Shown here: one piece after another, positions 53,851 to 63,871 of the stretch
How the letters are laid out: each line of letters opens with the position of its first letter
Position numbering within the stretch: position 1 is the first letter of the stretch
Assembly: GCA_029261405.1 (NCBI GenBank)
Contig: JAJDBK010000024.1
Span: forward strand, 1-64,000
DNA: 64,000 nt
Direction of reading: 5' to 3'
From: Nitrospinaceae bacterium
GTDB taxonomy: Bacteria > Nitrospinota_A > UBA7883 > JAJDBK01
The notes under the pieces: model-generated
The model's database searches: none
Seen by the model: only the letters and a program-made list of their open reading frames with translations
What the model was told of the DNA's origin: nothing
Translations under genes and position numbers: made by a program

Positions 53851-56800
53851 CTATTGCGCTTTGCTTACAAGTTCGAGAAAACTGTGAATATAAGTAAACC
53901 TGGCTCTCCACCCCGATCCGGTAACCTCTGTCTCCAGACTGTTGGGAGGTGAGAACCTGACTTGTATCCCTTTCTTGTACGCCAGAGTCACGAGAAGGTC
54001 GGGTCTGAGTTTTGTTTTGGAGCTGAATTTCAACGACAACACGTTTCGGAGCATATCGACTTTTTCAACCCGGAGTGTTTTGCACAACAGCTTTATTTTC
54101 AGGGAAACAAGCAGTTTACTGGTATCTTCGGGGGGCGGTCCGAACCTGTCGATCATTTCCGATTCCACATCAAGAAGTTCGCTCTCCGTCTGGGCGCCAT
54201 GAAGCCTGTTGTAAAAATCCATCCTGAAATTAACACCCGGCACATACTCTTTTGCAATCCTGCCGTTGATAACAAGGTTCATCTGAACGTCGAACCGCTC
54301 AGAGGTCGGTTCACCTTTCAGTTCTTTAATGGCGTCCTCCATCATCTCGCAGTAGGTTTCAAACCCGATAGCGTCGATGTTGCCCGACTGCTCCGGCCCC
54401 AGCAGGTTCCCCGCTCCACGGATCTCCATATCCCTGGCCGCCAGTTTGAATCCAGCGCCAAGCTCGGCGAGTTCCTCCATCGCCTTAAGCCGTTTTTTCG
54501 CCTGCTCGGTAACGCCGCCACTATCAGGAACAAGGTAATAACAGTACGCCCTGTGCCGATCCCGACCCACTCGCCCTCGCAGCTGGTATAGTTGTGATAA
54601 CCCGAAATGGTCGGCCCGATTGATTATCATGGTGTTGGCTGATGATATATCAAGCCCCGACTCCACTATGGTTGTGCAGACCAGAATGTCGTATTTTTTC
54701 CCGATAAAATCGAGCATGACCTGTTCTAGCTCTTTTTCATGCATCTGCCCGTGGGCAACCGCCACTTTTGCCATGGGAGCGATTGTCATTATAAATTTGG
54801 CCATGCTATGGATCGAACGGACCTTGTTGTGAACAAAGTAGATCTGCCCTCCCCTGTCCATCTCTCTGAAGATCGCTTCACGAATCACTTTGGCGGAAAA
54901 TTTCGAGATGAAGTTACGGATGGAAAGACGGTCTACTGGAGGTGTTTCCATGACCGAAAGTTCCCGAATTCCAACCATCGAGGAGTGCAATGTTCGCGGA
55001 ATCGGTGTCGCCGTCAACGTCAGGACATGAGCGTTTGACGACATGCTACGAAGGCGCTCCTTACTCTTGACTCCGAACCTCTGCTCTTCATCGATAACGA
55101 CAAGCCCCAGATTTTTAAAACCGATATCTTTTTGTAACAAGCGATGAGTGCCGATCAGGATATCGACCTCGCCGTTGATGGTCCGCTCTACGATTTCCAG
55201 GGCCTGTTTTTTTGTGAGGAAACGGCTAAGAGCTTTTACGGTTACAGGAAACGCAGAGAACCGTTCGGTAAACGTCCGGTAGTGTTGCTGGGCCAACAAT
55301 GTTGTCGGGACCAGCACTGCAACCTGTTTTCCATCGTAGACTGCTTTAAAAGCCGCCCTCATAGCAACCTCCGTCTTCCCATATCCGACATCACCGCAGA
55401 CAAGACGGTCCATCGGTTTGGAAAGCTCCATGTCGGAAGTGATTTCACGAATGGTTGTCAACTGGTCTTCGGTCTCGTCGAATTCAAATGTATCGGCAAA
55501 CTCCCTGTGGTAATTGTTATCGGGGCTTAAAGCGGGGGCTACGCTTATTTTTCTTGTGGCGTAAAGTTTTAACAACCGCTGGGCCATATCCATGATCCCT
55601 TTTTTTACGCGGCTTCTGGTCTTGCTGAAGGTTGCGCCACCCATCTTGTCGAGCTGAGGCGTACCACCGCCGCTCACAAATTTTCGTATGAGGTTTATCG
55701 AGCTTATCGGAAGGAAAAGGGTCTGCCGCCCAGCATATTCAAGTTCCAGATATTCGTCGGTATTATTCCCTACCGTCATCTCCTTAATTCCTACGAACCT
55801 GCCTACTCCGTGCAACGAATGAGTGACGTAATCCCCTTGCGAAAGATCCTCTACGCCAACGCCGAAAGCCTTTCGGCCCGATCTTGTCCTCCGTTTTATC
55901 TTCCTTACCTTGCCGAAAACCTCGTCGTCGGTCGTTATCATCCACTTGCCGAAAGGGTATACAAAACCTTGTGGCAGTTCTCCTACCGTGACGAAGACCG
56001 CTCCAACCGAAGATGTAAACTCTTTATCAAGCAGATCACCGATTCGTTCCGTGACACTTTTTAACCGGGTTAACGCAATGTCGTTCTCATTAAAAAGCGA
56101 TGTCAAACGTTGAGCCGCCCCATCGGTTCTGACTACCACCGTCACATGAAATCCGGTCTCAAGTTTTTTTCTGATATCGGAAAAGAAATCGCTGACATTT
56201 CCCCTGAATTTTTGTGGATCGCCGGTTGAAACCACCATGGCGTTATCATGCTCGTCGTCCGAAATTCCAAGTTCTGAAAGGCGTAAAATCTCCCGGAGCC
56301 TGACCATACCCCCATCGCCTGTAAGCTCATCGGCGGTCAAGAAAAGATCGGCGGGTTTTGCGACAGGTTCGTTACGTCCCAAAGCCTCCCGCTCCCCTTC
56401 AGTCACCAGAGAGTAGAAGAAATCGGTATGTTTTTCCATCTCCTCAGGCTCTTCCACAACAAACCTGGCTGAAGGGGGGAGATAATCGAACAGTGAGGCT
56501 GTGTCGGGAAAAAAGAGGGGTAATAATCGTTCCATTCCGGCGAAAAACAGACCGTTTTCAAGCGCGTCGGCTGTTCGCCCGACTTTATCTTCCACAACAC
56601 CGGTTTTATCAACCAACTCGCTGAACCTTGCCAGGAGCGAAGGGCGATCAATCCCTTCGTAAAAAACCTCACGGAACGGATAGACCGTCGCGCTATTTAT
56701 CTTTTCCATCGACCGCTGGGTGTCCTGATCGTAGATCCTGATCGACTCCACTTCGTCTCCGAACAGCTCAATCCTTACCGGCCTGGCAAGCTCACCCGTA

Positions 56801-57372
56801 TAAATATCAACAATTCCACCCCGGACGGAAAACTCACCCCTCTCCTCCACCAGATTTACCCTGTTATATCCATAATTCAGAAGGTGCTCCGTTAACAGTT
56901 CCATATCGAACGAATCCCCCTGGTCTATCTTCAGGATTCCCTGTTTCAGGATGTCAGGTGGAACACTCTTCCTCGCCAGAGCTTCGATAGTGGTCACCAG
57001 AACAAAATCACCGGGTCGTTCCATCAGTTTTGACAATGTATAGAGACGACCACCAGAGACCTCCGGGTGGGGGGACATCTTTTCGTACGGTAGTATTTCC
57101 CATGGCGGAAAATACAATAACCGACCATCATCCTTATGTTCGGGAAGGTATAACGACAAAGCTTCGCAAAGCTCTTCAGCGCGACCCGCTTTATCCACCA
57201 GTACTACTACAGGATTCCCGGTCCTCAAGGCGTAAATAGCCGTCATCATCGCCCTGGCGCTTTTTGTCAGACCTGTTACGCAAACAGGTTTATCGGAAGT
57301 AGCAGGCTCTTCCGATAAAACCGTGGCGATTTTTTCAATTGCCGAGCGGAATCCGGTGGTGTCTGGAGTCAC
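53851..57372 (-). CDS. mfd: Transcription-repair coupling factor Mfd
   Basis: An 1173-aa translocase that removes stalled RNA polymerase and recruits UvrA. The N-terminal UvrB-homology region (about 1-340) is followed by an RNAP-interaction domain (about 510-580, SQGDYVTHSLHGVGRFVGIKEM...YLELEYAGRQTLFLPISSINLIRKF). The helicase motor starts at Walker A GDVGYGKT (660-667), with a VIDEEQRFGVKSKERLR box, LTATPIPRTLH, and motif VI QLRGRVGRDRHRAYCYYLVP. The C-terminal TRCF domain (about 1020-1150) is present. All key motifs are intact. Confidence 0.97.
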   Translation of the reverse strand: MTPDTTGFRSAIEKIATVLSEEPATSDKPVCVTGLTKSARAMMTAIYALRTGNPVVVLVDKAGRAEELCEALSLYLPEHKDDGRLLYFPPWEILPYEKMSPHPEVSGGRLYTLSKLMERPGDFVLVTTIEALARKSVPPDILKQGILKIDQGDSFDMELLTEHLLNYGYNRVNLVEERGEFSVRGGIVDIYTGELARPVRIELFGDEVESIRIYDQDTQRSMEKINSATVYPFREVFYEGIDRPSLLARFSELVDKTGVVEDKVGRTADALENGLFFAGMERLLPLFFPDTASLFDYLPPSARFVVEEPEEMEKHTDFFYSLVTEGEREALGRNEPVAKPADLFLTADELTGDGGMVRLREILRLSELGISDDEHDNAMVVSTGDPQKFRGNVSDFFSDIRKKLETGFHVTVVVRTDGAAQRLTSLFNENDIALTRLKSVTERIGDLLDKEFTSSVGAVFVTVGELPQGFVYPFGKWMITTDDEVFGKVRKIKRRTRSGRKAFGVGVEDLSQGDYVTHSLHGVGRFVGIKEMTVGNNTDEYLELEYAGRQTLFLPISSINLIRKFVSGGGTPQLDKMGGATFSKTRSRVKKGIMDMAQRLLKLYATRKISVAPALSPDNNYHREFADTFEFDETEDQLTTIREITSDMELSKPMDRLVCGDVGYGKTEVAMRAAFKAVYDGKQVAVLVPTTLLAQQHYRTFTERFSAFPVTVKALSRFLTKKQALEIVERTINGEVDILIGTHRLLQKDIGFKNLGLVVIDEEQRFGVKSKERLRSMSSNAHVLTLTATPIPRTLHSSMVGIRELSVMETPPVDRLSIRNFISKFSAKVIREAIFREMDRGGQIYFVHNKVRSIHSMAKFIMTIAPMAKVAVAHGQMHEKELEQVMLDFIGKKYDILVCTTIVESGLDISSANTMIINRADHFGLSQLYQLRGRVGRDRHRAYCYYLVPDSGGVTEQAKKRLKAMEELAELGAGFKLAARDMEIRGAGNLLGPEQSGNIDAIGFETYCEMMEDAIKELKGEPTSERFDVQMNLVINGRIAKEYVPGVNFRMDFYNRLHGAQTESELLDVESEMIDRFGPPPEDTSKLLVSLKIKLLCKTLRVEKVDMLRNVLSLKFSSKTKLRPDLLVTLAYKKGIQVRFSPPNSLETEVTGSGWRARFTYIHSFLELVSKAQ

Positions 57373-57440
57373 TTTACAGGAGATAAGGGTTACAGCGGTT
57401 CATACCGCACGATTCTAGAAATAGAGGAGTGTCACTTGGC

Positions 57441-58397
57441 TTATTCAGGTTCGAGGCAGAGTTTATCCAGAGTATGAATCAGATCTTGTATCTTGAGCTT
57501 GTTGGCCCATGAGTCGGCTCCAACACTTCTACATTTTGCTATCATCTGATCGTTTATCAGGGAGGAAAATATTATCACCGGCATCTGCGTCAGGTTCAAA
57601 TCAGACTTGATTTTCTTGCAGACCGTCAAACCATCCATCTTCGGCATTTCGATATCGGTTACGACTGCGCTTAAGAAGTCCATCACGTTTCTATTCTCCT
57701 TTTTCGCTTTCTCAACCAACGATTCCACCAACCTGTAGGCGTCTTCACCATTGTCGAAAACAGTGATTTTAGTGTAGCCAACTTCATCGGTAATTCGTTT
57801 CACGCTGGAGCGAACTATCGGCGAGTCCTCCGCCAGGATGATATGGACGTGTTCCCGCTCGTGGTGCCGTTTGGGAATATTCATGGCGTGTTCAGGATCG
57901 TCATCCTCGCTATAAATCAGTTTGGTAGCGGGATAGATATCGGTGATTATATGTTCGAGGTCGATAAGAAGGATGTTTTTCTTGTCTATGGTGATCGAAG
58001 AGGTAACGCTTGGGCTGAACTGGCTTATAAATGGCGATAAAGGCTCGATACTATCCCAGGAACATCTGTGAATCTGGTTTACACCGTCTACCAGAAAACC
58101 GTTTATTAGATCGTTAAACTCGCAAACCAGTACGACTTTCTGGTGGTTGGAAGTCGATTCCTCCTCGACCCCCATATGCTTTTTCAGGTCTATGAGAGGC
58201 AATGTGGCGTCCCTGAGGATAAACATACCCATTACTGAATGGAAAGCGTCTGGCACTGCGGAGATTGATGCGGGGTTGTATGTTATTATCTCCCTTATTT
58301 TGGCCACGTTTACGCCAAAACTCTGATCTCCAAGAAGGAACTCGATGAACTCGACTTCGTTGGTGCCACTCTCCAGCAGTATTTCTCGCCTTGCCAT
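57441..58397 (-). CDS. cheV: Chemotaxis protein CheV (CheW domain plus receiver)
   Basis: A 318-aa coupling protein linking chemoreceptors and CheA. ATG 58397 is chosen over a TTG three bases earlier. The CheW-like domain (about 10-165) has VEFIEFLLGDQSFGVNVAKIREII and VLVCEFNDLINGFLVDGVNQIHRCSWDSIEPL. The receiver domain (about 185-318) has VHIILAEDSPIVRSSVKRI, phosphoacceptor Asp248 (TDIEMPKMDGLTVC) and VGADSWANKLKIQDL, where the usual Lys follows an Asn. It is monocistronic; no other che gene lies in the window. Confidence 0.93.
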   Translation of the reverse strand: MARREILLESGTNEVEFIEFLLGDQSFGVNVAKIREIITYNPASISAVPDAFHSVMGMFILRDATLPLIDLKKHMGVEEESTSNHQKVVLVCEFNDLINGFLVDGVNQIHRCSWDSIEPLSPFISQFSPSVTSSITIDKKNILLIDLEHIITDIYPATKLIYSEDDDPEHAMNIPKRHHEREHVHIILAEDSPIVRSSVKRITDEVGYTKITVFDNGEDAYRLVESLVEKAKKENRNVMDFLSAVVTDIEMPKMDGLTVCKKIKSDLNLTQMPVIIFSSLINDQMIAKCRSVGADSWANKLKIQDLIHTLDKLCLEPE

Positions 58398-58509
58398 CAA
58401 CTTATTACCAATAAATCATTGAATACTCTAATATATTGCGTTTCAAGTGGTTCCACAACGAAATAATTCAATTACATTTCATTTTATAGTTGTTGGTTTT
58501 GTGACAGAT

Positions 58510-59487
58510 ATGACAGGTATAAACATTGGCGGTGTCAGGCTGAGGTCCAGAGCGGTTATGGCGCCTGTGGCCGGACTGACCGACCAGCCTTTCCGTCGTA
58601 TTGCCATGGAATATGGCGCCGGTCTTACCGTAACGGAGCTGTTATCGGCCAACGCCCTAGTCCGCGACTCAAAAAGAACTTTCGAAATGTTGCCCTCTAA
58701 AGACGAACCACGACCTGTGGCGGTCCAGCTTTTCGGTAGCGACCCTGCGGTTATGGGAGAAGCCGCCAGAATCGTTGAAGAGTTGAATTGTTGCGATATG
58801 ATCGATTTAAACTTCGGCTGTCCCGTAAAAAAAGTAGTGAAGACGGGGGCGGGCGCCGCCATCCTCAAGGATCCTCAAATTGCCTGTAATGTAGTCTCTT
58901 CCGTCGTATCGGCGGTAAAGATACCTGTGACGGTAAAAATAAGGATCGGGTGGGATAAAACCTGTATTAACGCCGTTACCATTGCCAAAACAGTGGCCGA
59001 CGCAGGTGTTGTAGCTATCGCGGTCCACGGCAGAACAGCAAGCCAGGGATACACGGGTAAAGCGGACTGGAGCGTCATATCCGATGTGGCTCGCGCGGTA
59101 CAGATCCCAGTAATCGGTAACGGAGACATAAAAACCCCCGAAGAGGCGTTAGAAAGACTTGAAACGGCGGGGGTTGCGATGATTATGATCGGTAGAGGGG
59201 CTATCGGCGCTCCCTGGATATTTGACCGTTTTAACAAGCTATTATCGCAAGGCTCCTGCAAAAAGCCCGATTCCTACGAAATCGCCGGTGTTATACTGCG
59301 CCACATCCGATTGATGAAGGAACTTTATGGAGAGAAAAGAACGGTCTCCAGGTTTCGAACGCATATCGGTTATTATACAAAAGGATTGCCGGGAGCAAGT
59401 CGTTTGCGAAGTGAAATGAACCGTTGCGAGACGATAGTGGAGATCGACCGGCTCGTTACAGATTATTTTGGGAAAAGTACGGAATAA
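58510..59487 (+). CDS. dus: tRNA-dihydrouridine synthase (DusB-like)
   Basis: A 325-aa FMN enzyme reducing uridines in the tRNA D-loop. I start at ATG 58510 (MTGINIGGVRLRSRAVMAPVAGLTDQPFRRIA); GTG 58501 is also possible. The proton-donor Cys104 is in LNFGCPVKKVVKTGAGAAIL. FMN-binding segments are VKIRIGWD, VAIAVHGRTASQGYTGKADW, VIGNGDIKTPEEAL and MIGRGAIGAPWIF. It opens a plus-strand operon; the next gene starts two bases after its stop. Confidence 0.94.
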   Translation: MTGINIGGVRLRSRAVMAPVAGLTDQPFRRIAMEYGAGLTVTELLSANALVRDSKRTFEMLPSKDEPRPVAVQLFGSDPAVMGEAARIVEELNCCDMIDLNFGCPVKKVVKTGAGAAILKDPQIACNVVSSVVSAVKIPVTVKIRIGWDKTCINAVTIAKTVADAGVVAIAVHGRTASQGYTGKADWSVISDVARAVQIPVIGNGDIKTPEEALERLETAGVAMIMIGRGAIGAPWIFDRFNKLLSQGSCKKPDSYEIAGVILRHIRLMKELYGEKRTVSRFRTHIGYYTKGLPGASRLRSEMNRCETIVEIDRLVTDYFGKSTE

Positions 59488-59489
59488 AA

Positions 59490-60857
59490 ATGAACAGAAC
59501 AATTTTCAGGGAATACGATATCCGGGGTGTCGTCACAACCGAGCTTACACCCGATCTGGTGGAAAACCTTGGGCGAGCTTACGGGACAACTATAAAGAGG
59601 GCTGGTGGATCGAAGGTTACCATCGGCTACGATGCGAGGCTCTCCTCTCCAGCGCTCTTCGCCTCACTCGCAAAGGGAGTCAACGCAACCGGAATTGACG
59701 TTATCGATATAGGTCTCGCACCTACCCCCCTTCTCTATTTTTCGGTTTACCATTTGGAAACGGATGGTGGTGTGATGATTACAGGTTCCCATAATCCGCC
59801 GGAGTTTAACGGATTCAAACTTAATTCGGGAAGCTCCTCCATCTATGGGAACGGGATAAAAGAACTTGCGGACCTGATGGAAAACTCCGATTTTGAAACC
59901 GGCGCAGGATCAATCAGCAGTCAGGACGTGATTGAACCTTACATAGATATGGTGAAATCGAAGGTTAAGCTCAAAGGAAAGAAAAAAATAGTCATCGACG
60001 CTGGTAACGGCTGTGGCGGTATTTTCGCTCCGAGACTTTTACGGGAGCTTGGCGCGGAGGTGGTGGAACTCTATTGCGATGTTGATGGAACTTTCCCGAA
60101 CCACCATCCAGACCCGACCGTTCCGGCTAACCTTGTCGACCTTATCGCAGAGGTCAAGCGTGTTGGCGCAGACGCCGGTTTCGCGTATGACGGTGACGCA
60201 GACAGGATCGGCGTAGTGGCCGAGGATGGTTATATTCTCTACGGCGACGAGATTCTCATGGTTTTCGCCCGCGACATCCTGAAAAGAAAACCGGGGGCGG
60301 GAATTGTTTTCGACGTGAAATGCTCCCAGAACCTTGTGGACGATATTTTAGAGAAAGGTGGGAAACCGTTATTAAACGCCACCGGTCATTCACTCATCAA
60401 AGCTCGTCTGGTTGAAGAGAAAGCTGAGCTTGCAGGTGAGATGAGCGCCCATATATTCATCAAGGACGACTACTACGGTTTCGATGACGCTCTTTTTGCT
60501 ACAGCCAGGTTCGTAAAGATCATGGACGACTCCGAAAAGAAGGTTTCCGAATTCCTGGCCGACACTCCCAAGGTCTACAACACCCCTGAAATCAGGGTCG
60601 ATTGTCCCGATGAGATCAAGTTTGACCTTATTGAACAACTCACCGCAACGTTCAAGGAGAGTTACGATGTATTAGACCTCGACGGCGCCAGAGTGAACTT
60701 CGGCGATGGTTGGGGACTTGTGCGGGCTTCTAATACACAGCCGGTCCTGGTGCTACGGTTCGAGGCGCAAAGCGAAGAGCGACTCGGTGAGATAAAGAGC
60801 CTTTTCCATGACACGCTCATAGCCTTTCCCGCCCTGAAGAGCCTTGAGCGGTTCTGA
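59490..60857 (+). CDS. Phosphomannomutase/phosphoglucomutase (ManB/AlgC type)
   Basis: A 455-aa enzyme interconverting hexose 1- and 6-phosphates for sugar-nucleotide and cell-surface synthesis. The start ATG 59490 gives MNRTIFREYDIRGVV, the usual N-terminus of the AlgC branch. The phosphoserine is Ser100 (MITGSHNPPEFNGFKLN), the metal loop YDGDADRIGVV with Asp234, Asp236 and Asp238, the sugar loop GEMSAHIFIKD and the phosphate loop VRASNTQPVLVLRFEA. The GEMSxH loop is typical of dual phosphomannomutase/phosphoglucomutase rather than GlmM. It may supply precursors to the surface-glycan genes. Confidence 0.93.
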   Translation: MNRTIFREYDIRGVVTTELTPDLVENLGRAYGTTIKRAGGSKVTIGYDARLSSPALFASLAKGVNATGIDVIDIGLAPTPLLYFSVYHLETDGGVMITGSHNPPEFNGFKLNSGSSSIYGNGIKELADLMENSDFETGAGSISSQDVIEPYIDMVKSKVKLKGKKKIVIDAGNGCGGIFAPRLLRELGAEVVELYCDVDGTFPNHHPDPTVPANLVDLIAEVKRVGADAGFAYDGDADRIGVVAEDGYILYGDEILMVFARDILKRKPGAGIVFDVKCSQNLVDDILEKGGKPLLNATGHSLIKARLVEEKAELAGEMSAHIFIKDDYYGFDDALFATARFVKIMDDSEKKVSEFLADTPKVYNTPEIRVDCPDEIKFDLIEQLTATFKESYDVLDLDGARVNFGDGWGLVRASNTQPVLVLRFEAQSEERLGEIKSLFHDTLIAFPALKSLERF

Positions 60858-60881
60858 ACCTGACTATCGCGTAAAGAGGCG

Positions 60882-62747
60882 ATGTTAAGACCCAGAGCCG
60901 AATCGGAACTCTATTTCAAACGGCTAAAGAAGAAGATCATCATATTCTCGTCCATCATGTTGGCCGGTTTCGCCATAATAAGCCTCCGGTTGTGGCAGTT
61001 GCAGGTAGTGGAACATACCGCTCTCGCCCACAAGGCGGAGAACAACCGTCTGCGAGAAGTGACGCTGGATGGACTGCGCGGTGCAATCCTCGACCGGCAC
61101 GGCGCGCCTCTCGTCAATAACCGCCCCTCATTTGACCTGGCGCTTATTCCGGAGGATATAAAAGAGCTGGATCCTGTGCTATCGATTCTGTCGGAAAAGT
61201 TCGACCTCGACCCGATAGAAATGAAGACGAAAATCAGGAGTTCAAAACCGTTTTTGCCTGTAACACTGAAAAGAGATATATCCCGGGCCGGAGTTGCCTT
61301 TGTGGAAGAGCGAAGGATCGACCTCCCGGGAGTGTTCATGCAGGTAAAACCTATCCGTAACTATATTTATAACAATATCGCCGCTCATTTTCTCGGATAT
61401 ATCGGCGCCATCTCCCCGAACCAATACTACAAGGCGCCCAAAAACATCTATTCCCGAAACGACTTTCTTGGAAAGTCGGGCGCCGAAAAGGTATACGAAG
61501 CCTCTCTGCGTGGAAGAAAAGGGAGCAAGGTTGTGGAGGTGGACGCCGCCGGTCGGGAATTGAACTTACTGAAACTCAACCCTCCGAAAAGTGGCAAGGA
61601 TATACGCCTGACTATAGATCTGGATACCCAGAAAGCGGCGGAGGAGGCGTTTAAGGGGCATATGGGGGCCGCCATCGCCATTGACCCGAATAATGGCGAT
61701 ATTCTGGCGTATGTGTCGAAGCCCTCTTACAATCCGAATGAGTTCGCATTCGGTATCAAGCAGGCTGACTGGGATAACCTGACTGAAAACGAGTTTCACC
61801 CTCTCCAGGACAGGGGCGCTCAGGGACAATACCCGCCCGGATCAGTCTATAAACTGATCGTCGCAATGGCGGCCCTGGAAGAAGGTATTATCGACGAAAA
61901 TACAACACACTTCTGCCCCGGACACTTCACCCTGGGGAACAGAACCTACCGTTGCTGGAAAAAAGGGGGGCACGGAAATGTCAATGTTCACTCCGCCATA
62001 GTTCAATCATGCGACGTTTTTTTCTACAAAACCGGGCTACAACTCGGTATCGACAAAATCGCGGAATACGCAGGCAGGTTCGGCCTCGGAAAACCCACAG
62101 GTATTAAACTTGGAAGGGAAATGAAAGGGCTTATTCCAACCAGGGCGTGGAAGAAACGTGCAAAAAAAGAGGCCTGGATCACGGGTGAAACAGTCTCATG
62201 CTCCATCGGTCAGGGATATGTTCTTACGACCCCGGCCCAACTGGCGCGTATGGTAGCCGCTTTTGCCAACGGCGGTAGTCTGATAACACCAAAGATATTG
62301 ATGAACATAGACTCGACGAGGAAACCAGAGAAAGCGGACAGTAAAAAAACCCTTATTTCGTCAAAAACGATATCGATTATAAAAAACGCCATGCGCGGAG
62401 TGGTATATGAACCTCACGGAACGGCATGGCGACTCAAATCGGCAAACAAAGGTTATCAGTACGCGGGAAAAACCGGCACAGCCCAGGTTATCAGGATGAA
62501 ACAGAACGAAGACTGGGATCACGAAAAAACCAGGATTAAATTCAGGGACCACTCCCTGTTTGTCGCATTCGCGCCGTTTGACGATCCGAAAATAGCCGTA
62601 GCAATCATAGGGGAACACGCCGGGCATGGCGGGGAGGTGGCCGCCCCCATAGCCCACGTTATAATGGACACTTATATAGCGGGTCTTATGAAAAGAGACG
62701 CGGCAAAAATCACCGAAGCCACCAGCCAGGTTGAAAATGGCTATTAA
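60882..62747 (+). CDS. mrdA: Penicillin-binding protein 2 (MrdA)
   Basis: A 621-aa class B transpeptidase for cell elongation. One N-terminal anchor (about 18-40, KIIIFSSIMLAGFAIISLRLWQLQV) precedes the PBP dimerisation domain (RLREVTLDGLRGAILDRHGAPL...FLGKSGAEKVYE). The catalytic domain has Ser321-x-x-Lys324 (PPGSVYKLIVAM), SCD at 376-378 (VQSCDVFF) and KTGT from Lys530 (AGKTGTAQV). rodA follows and overlaps its end by 11 bases, the normal partnership with a SEDS glycosyltransferase. It implies a rod-like elongation mode. Confidence 0.96.
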   Translation: MLRPRAESELYFKRLKKKIIIFSSIMLAGFAIISLRLWQLQVVEHTALAHKAENNRLREVTLDGLRGAILDRHGAPLVNNRPSFDLALIPEDIKELDPVLSILSEKFDLDPIEMKTKIRSSKPFLPVTLKRDISRAGVAFVEERRIDLPGVFMQVKPIRNYIYNNIAAHFLGYIGAISPNQYYKAPKNIYSRNDFLGKSGAEKVYEASLRGRKGSKVVEVDAAGRELNLLKLNPPKSGKDIRLTIDLDTQKAAEEAFKGHMGAAIAIDPNNGDILAYVSKPSYNPNEFAFGIKQADWDNLTENEFHPLQDRGAQGQYPPGSVYKLIVAMAALEEGIIDENTTHFCPGHFTLGNRTYRCWKKGGHGNVNVHSAIVQSCDVFFYKTGLQLGIDKIAEYAGRFGLGKPTGIKLGREMKGLIPTRAWKKRAKKEAWITGETVSCSIGQGYVLTTPAQLARMVAAFANGGSLITPKILMNIDSTRKPEKADSKKTLISSKTISIIKNAMRGVVYEPHGTAWRLKSANKGYQYAGKTGTAQVIRMKQNEDWDHEKTRIKFRDHSLFVAFAPFDDPKIAVAIIGEHAGHGGEVAAPIAHVIMDTYIAGLMKRDAAKITEATSQVENGY

Positions 62748-63858
62748 CGGTCAATATATCGAACGAAGTCTGATAAAGAGCTTCGACTTCGCCCTTCTTG
62801 GAATAACCATCGCTCTTTGTTCCGTGGGGGTCGGCGCCATATACAGCGCGACCCTCCAGAGCGAATCGGTCTACTTGCACGAACTTTACGCGCGTCAATC
62901 GGCCTGGGTTTTCTTCTCGCTAGTGGTTATGGCGGTTGTTATCAGGGTAGATTACAGGGTCATAGAACGATTTGCGTACCTTCTCTTTTTTCTCGGAATT
63001 ATCTCTCTTGTCATGGTGGAAATCTCCGGCAAAACTGTCGGTGGTTCCCAGAGATGGCTATCGATGGGTGGTTTTAACCTCCAGCCTTCGGAGCTTGTGA
63101 AGGTGATTGTAATAATCGCCTGCGCCAGGATTCTTGACGATATGGACAAGGACGGTGGCCTGACCTTGATTGACCTGCTAAAACCGGCGATATTGATCTC
63201 CATACCGTTTATGATAGTAGCGACTCAACCAGACCTCGGTACAGCGATAATCTACTTTATCATTCTGGCGGGTATCGCATTTATTAACGGAGTCCACAGA
63301 AATACACTGGTCGGCATGGCTTCGGCCCTGGCGTTTCTGGCCCCGGTGGCCTGGTATCTGCTTAAACCTTATCAAAAGACAAGAATCCTCACCCTGCTCA
63401 ACCCGGAAGCCGACCCCATGGGACGGGGGTACCATATTATCCAGTCGAAAATAGCTGTGGGATCGGGTGGTTTATGGGGCAAGGGAATTTTTAACGGAAC
63501 CCAGAGCAAGCTTAACTTTCTGCCAGAAAAACATACAGATTTCATATTCTCCGTGGTGGCCGAAGAGGTCGGATTTTTCGGTTCAATGCTCCTCATAGCC
63601 CTTTTTTTCTTTCTGGTAATGAGAATCATCGACACCGCAATCCATTCAAAAGACAAATTCGGCTCCTTGATAGCAGGTGGTGTGGCGACCATGTTCAGTT
63701 TTAACATCATCTACAATATCGGCATGACTCTGGGACTATTTCCCATAGTCGGTGTGCCACTACCGTTCATCTCTTACGGCGGCTCTTCCCTGCTGACCAA
63801 TTTTGTCGCCATAGGTCTTGTACTTAACATCTCCATGCGCAGATTCAGCGTAAAATAA
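62737..63858 (+). CDS. rodA: Rod shape-determining SEDS glycosyltransferase RodA
   Basis: A 373-aa membrane peptidoglycan polymerase working with MrdA. ATG 62737 overlaps the mrdA end; an in-frame TTG lies six bases earlier. About ten transmembrane segments are visible. SEDS signatures: GGSQRWLSMGGFNLQPSELVKV (about 105-126), ATQPDLGTAIIYFII, GYHIIQSKIAVGSGGLWGKG, FLPEKHTDFIFSVVAEEVGFFGS and GVPLPFISYGGSSLLTNFVAIG. The catalytic Asp of the family lies in the QPDLGTA region. The downstream radical SAM gene starts 13 bases later. Confidence 0.96.
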   Translation: MAINGQYIERSLIKSFDFALLGITIALCSVGVGAIYSATLQSESVYLHELYARQSAWVFFSLVVMAVVIRVDYRVIERFAYLLFFLGIISLVMVEISGKTVGGSQRWLSMGGFNLQPSELVKVIVIIACARILDDMDKDGGLTLIDLLKPAILISIPFMIVATQPDLGTAIIYFIILAGIAFINGVHRNTLVGMASALAFLAPVAWYLLKPYQKTRILTLLNPEADPMGRGYHIIQSKIAVGSGGLWGKGIFNGTQSKLNFLPEKHTDFIFSVVAEEVGFFGSMLLIALFFFLVMRIIDTAIHSKDKFGSLIAGGVATMFSFNIIYNIGMTLGLFPIVGVPLPFISYGGSSLLTNFVAIGLVLNISMRRFSVK

Positions 63859-63871
63859 GGCTTAACATACA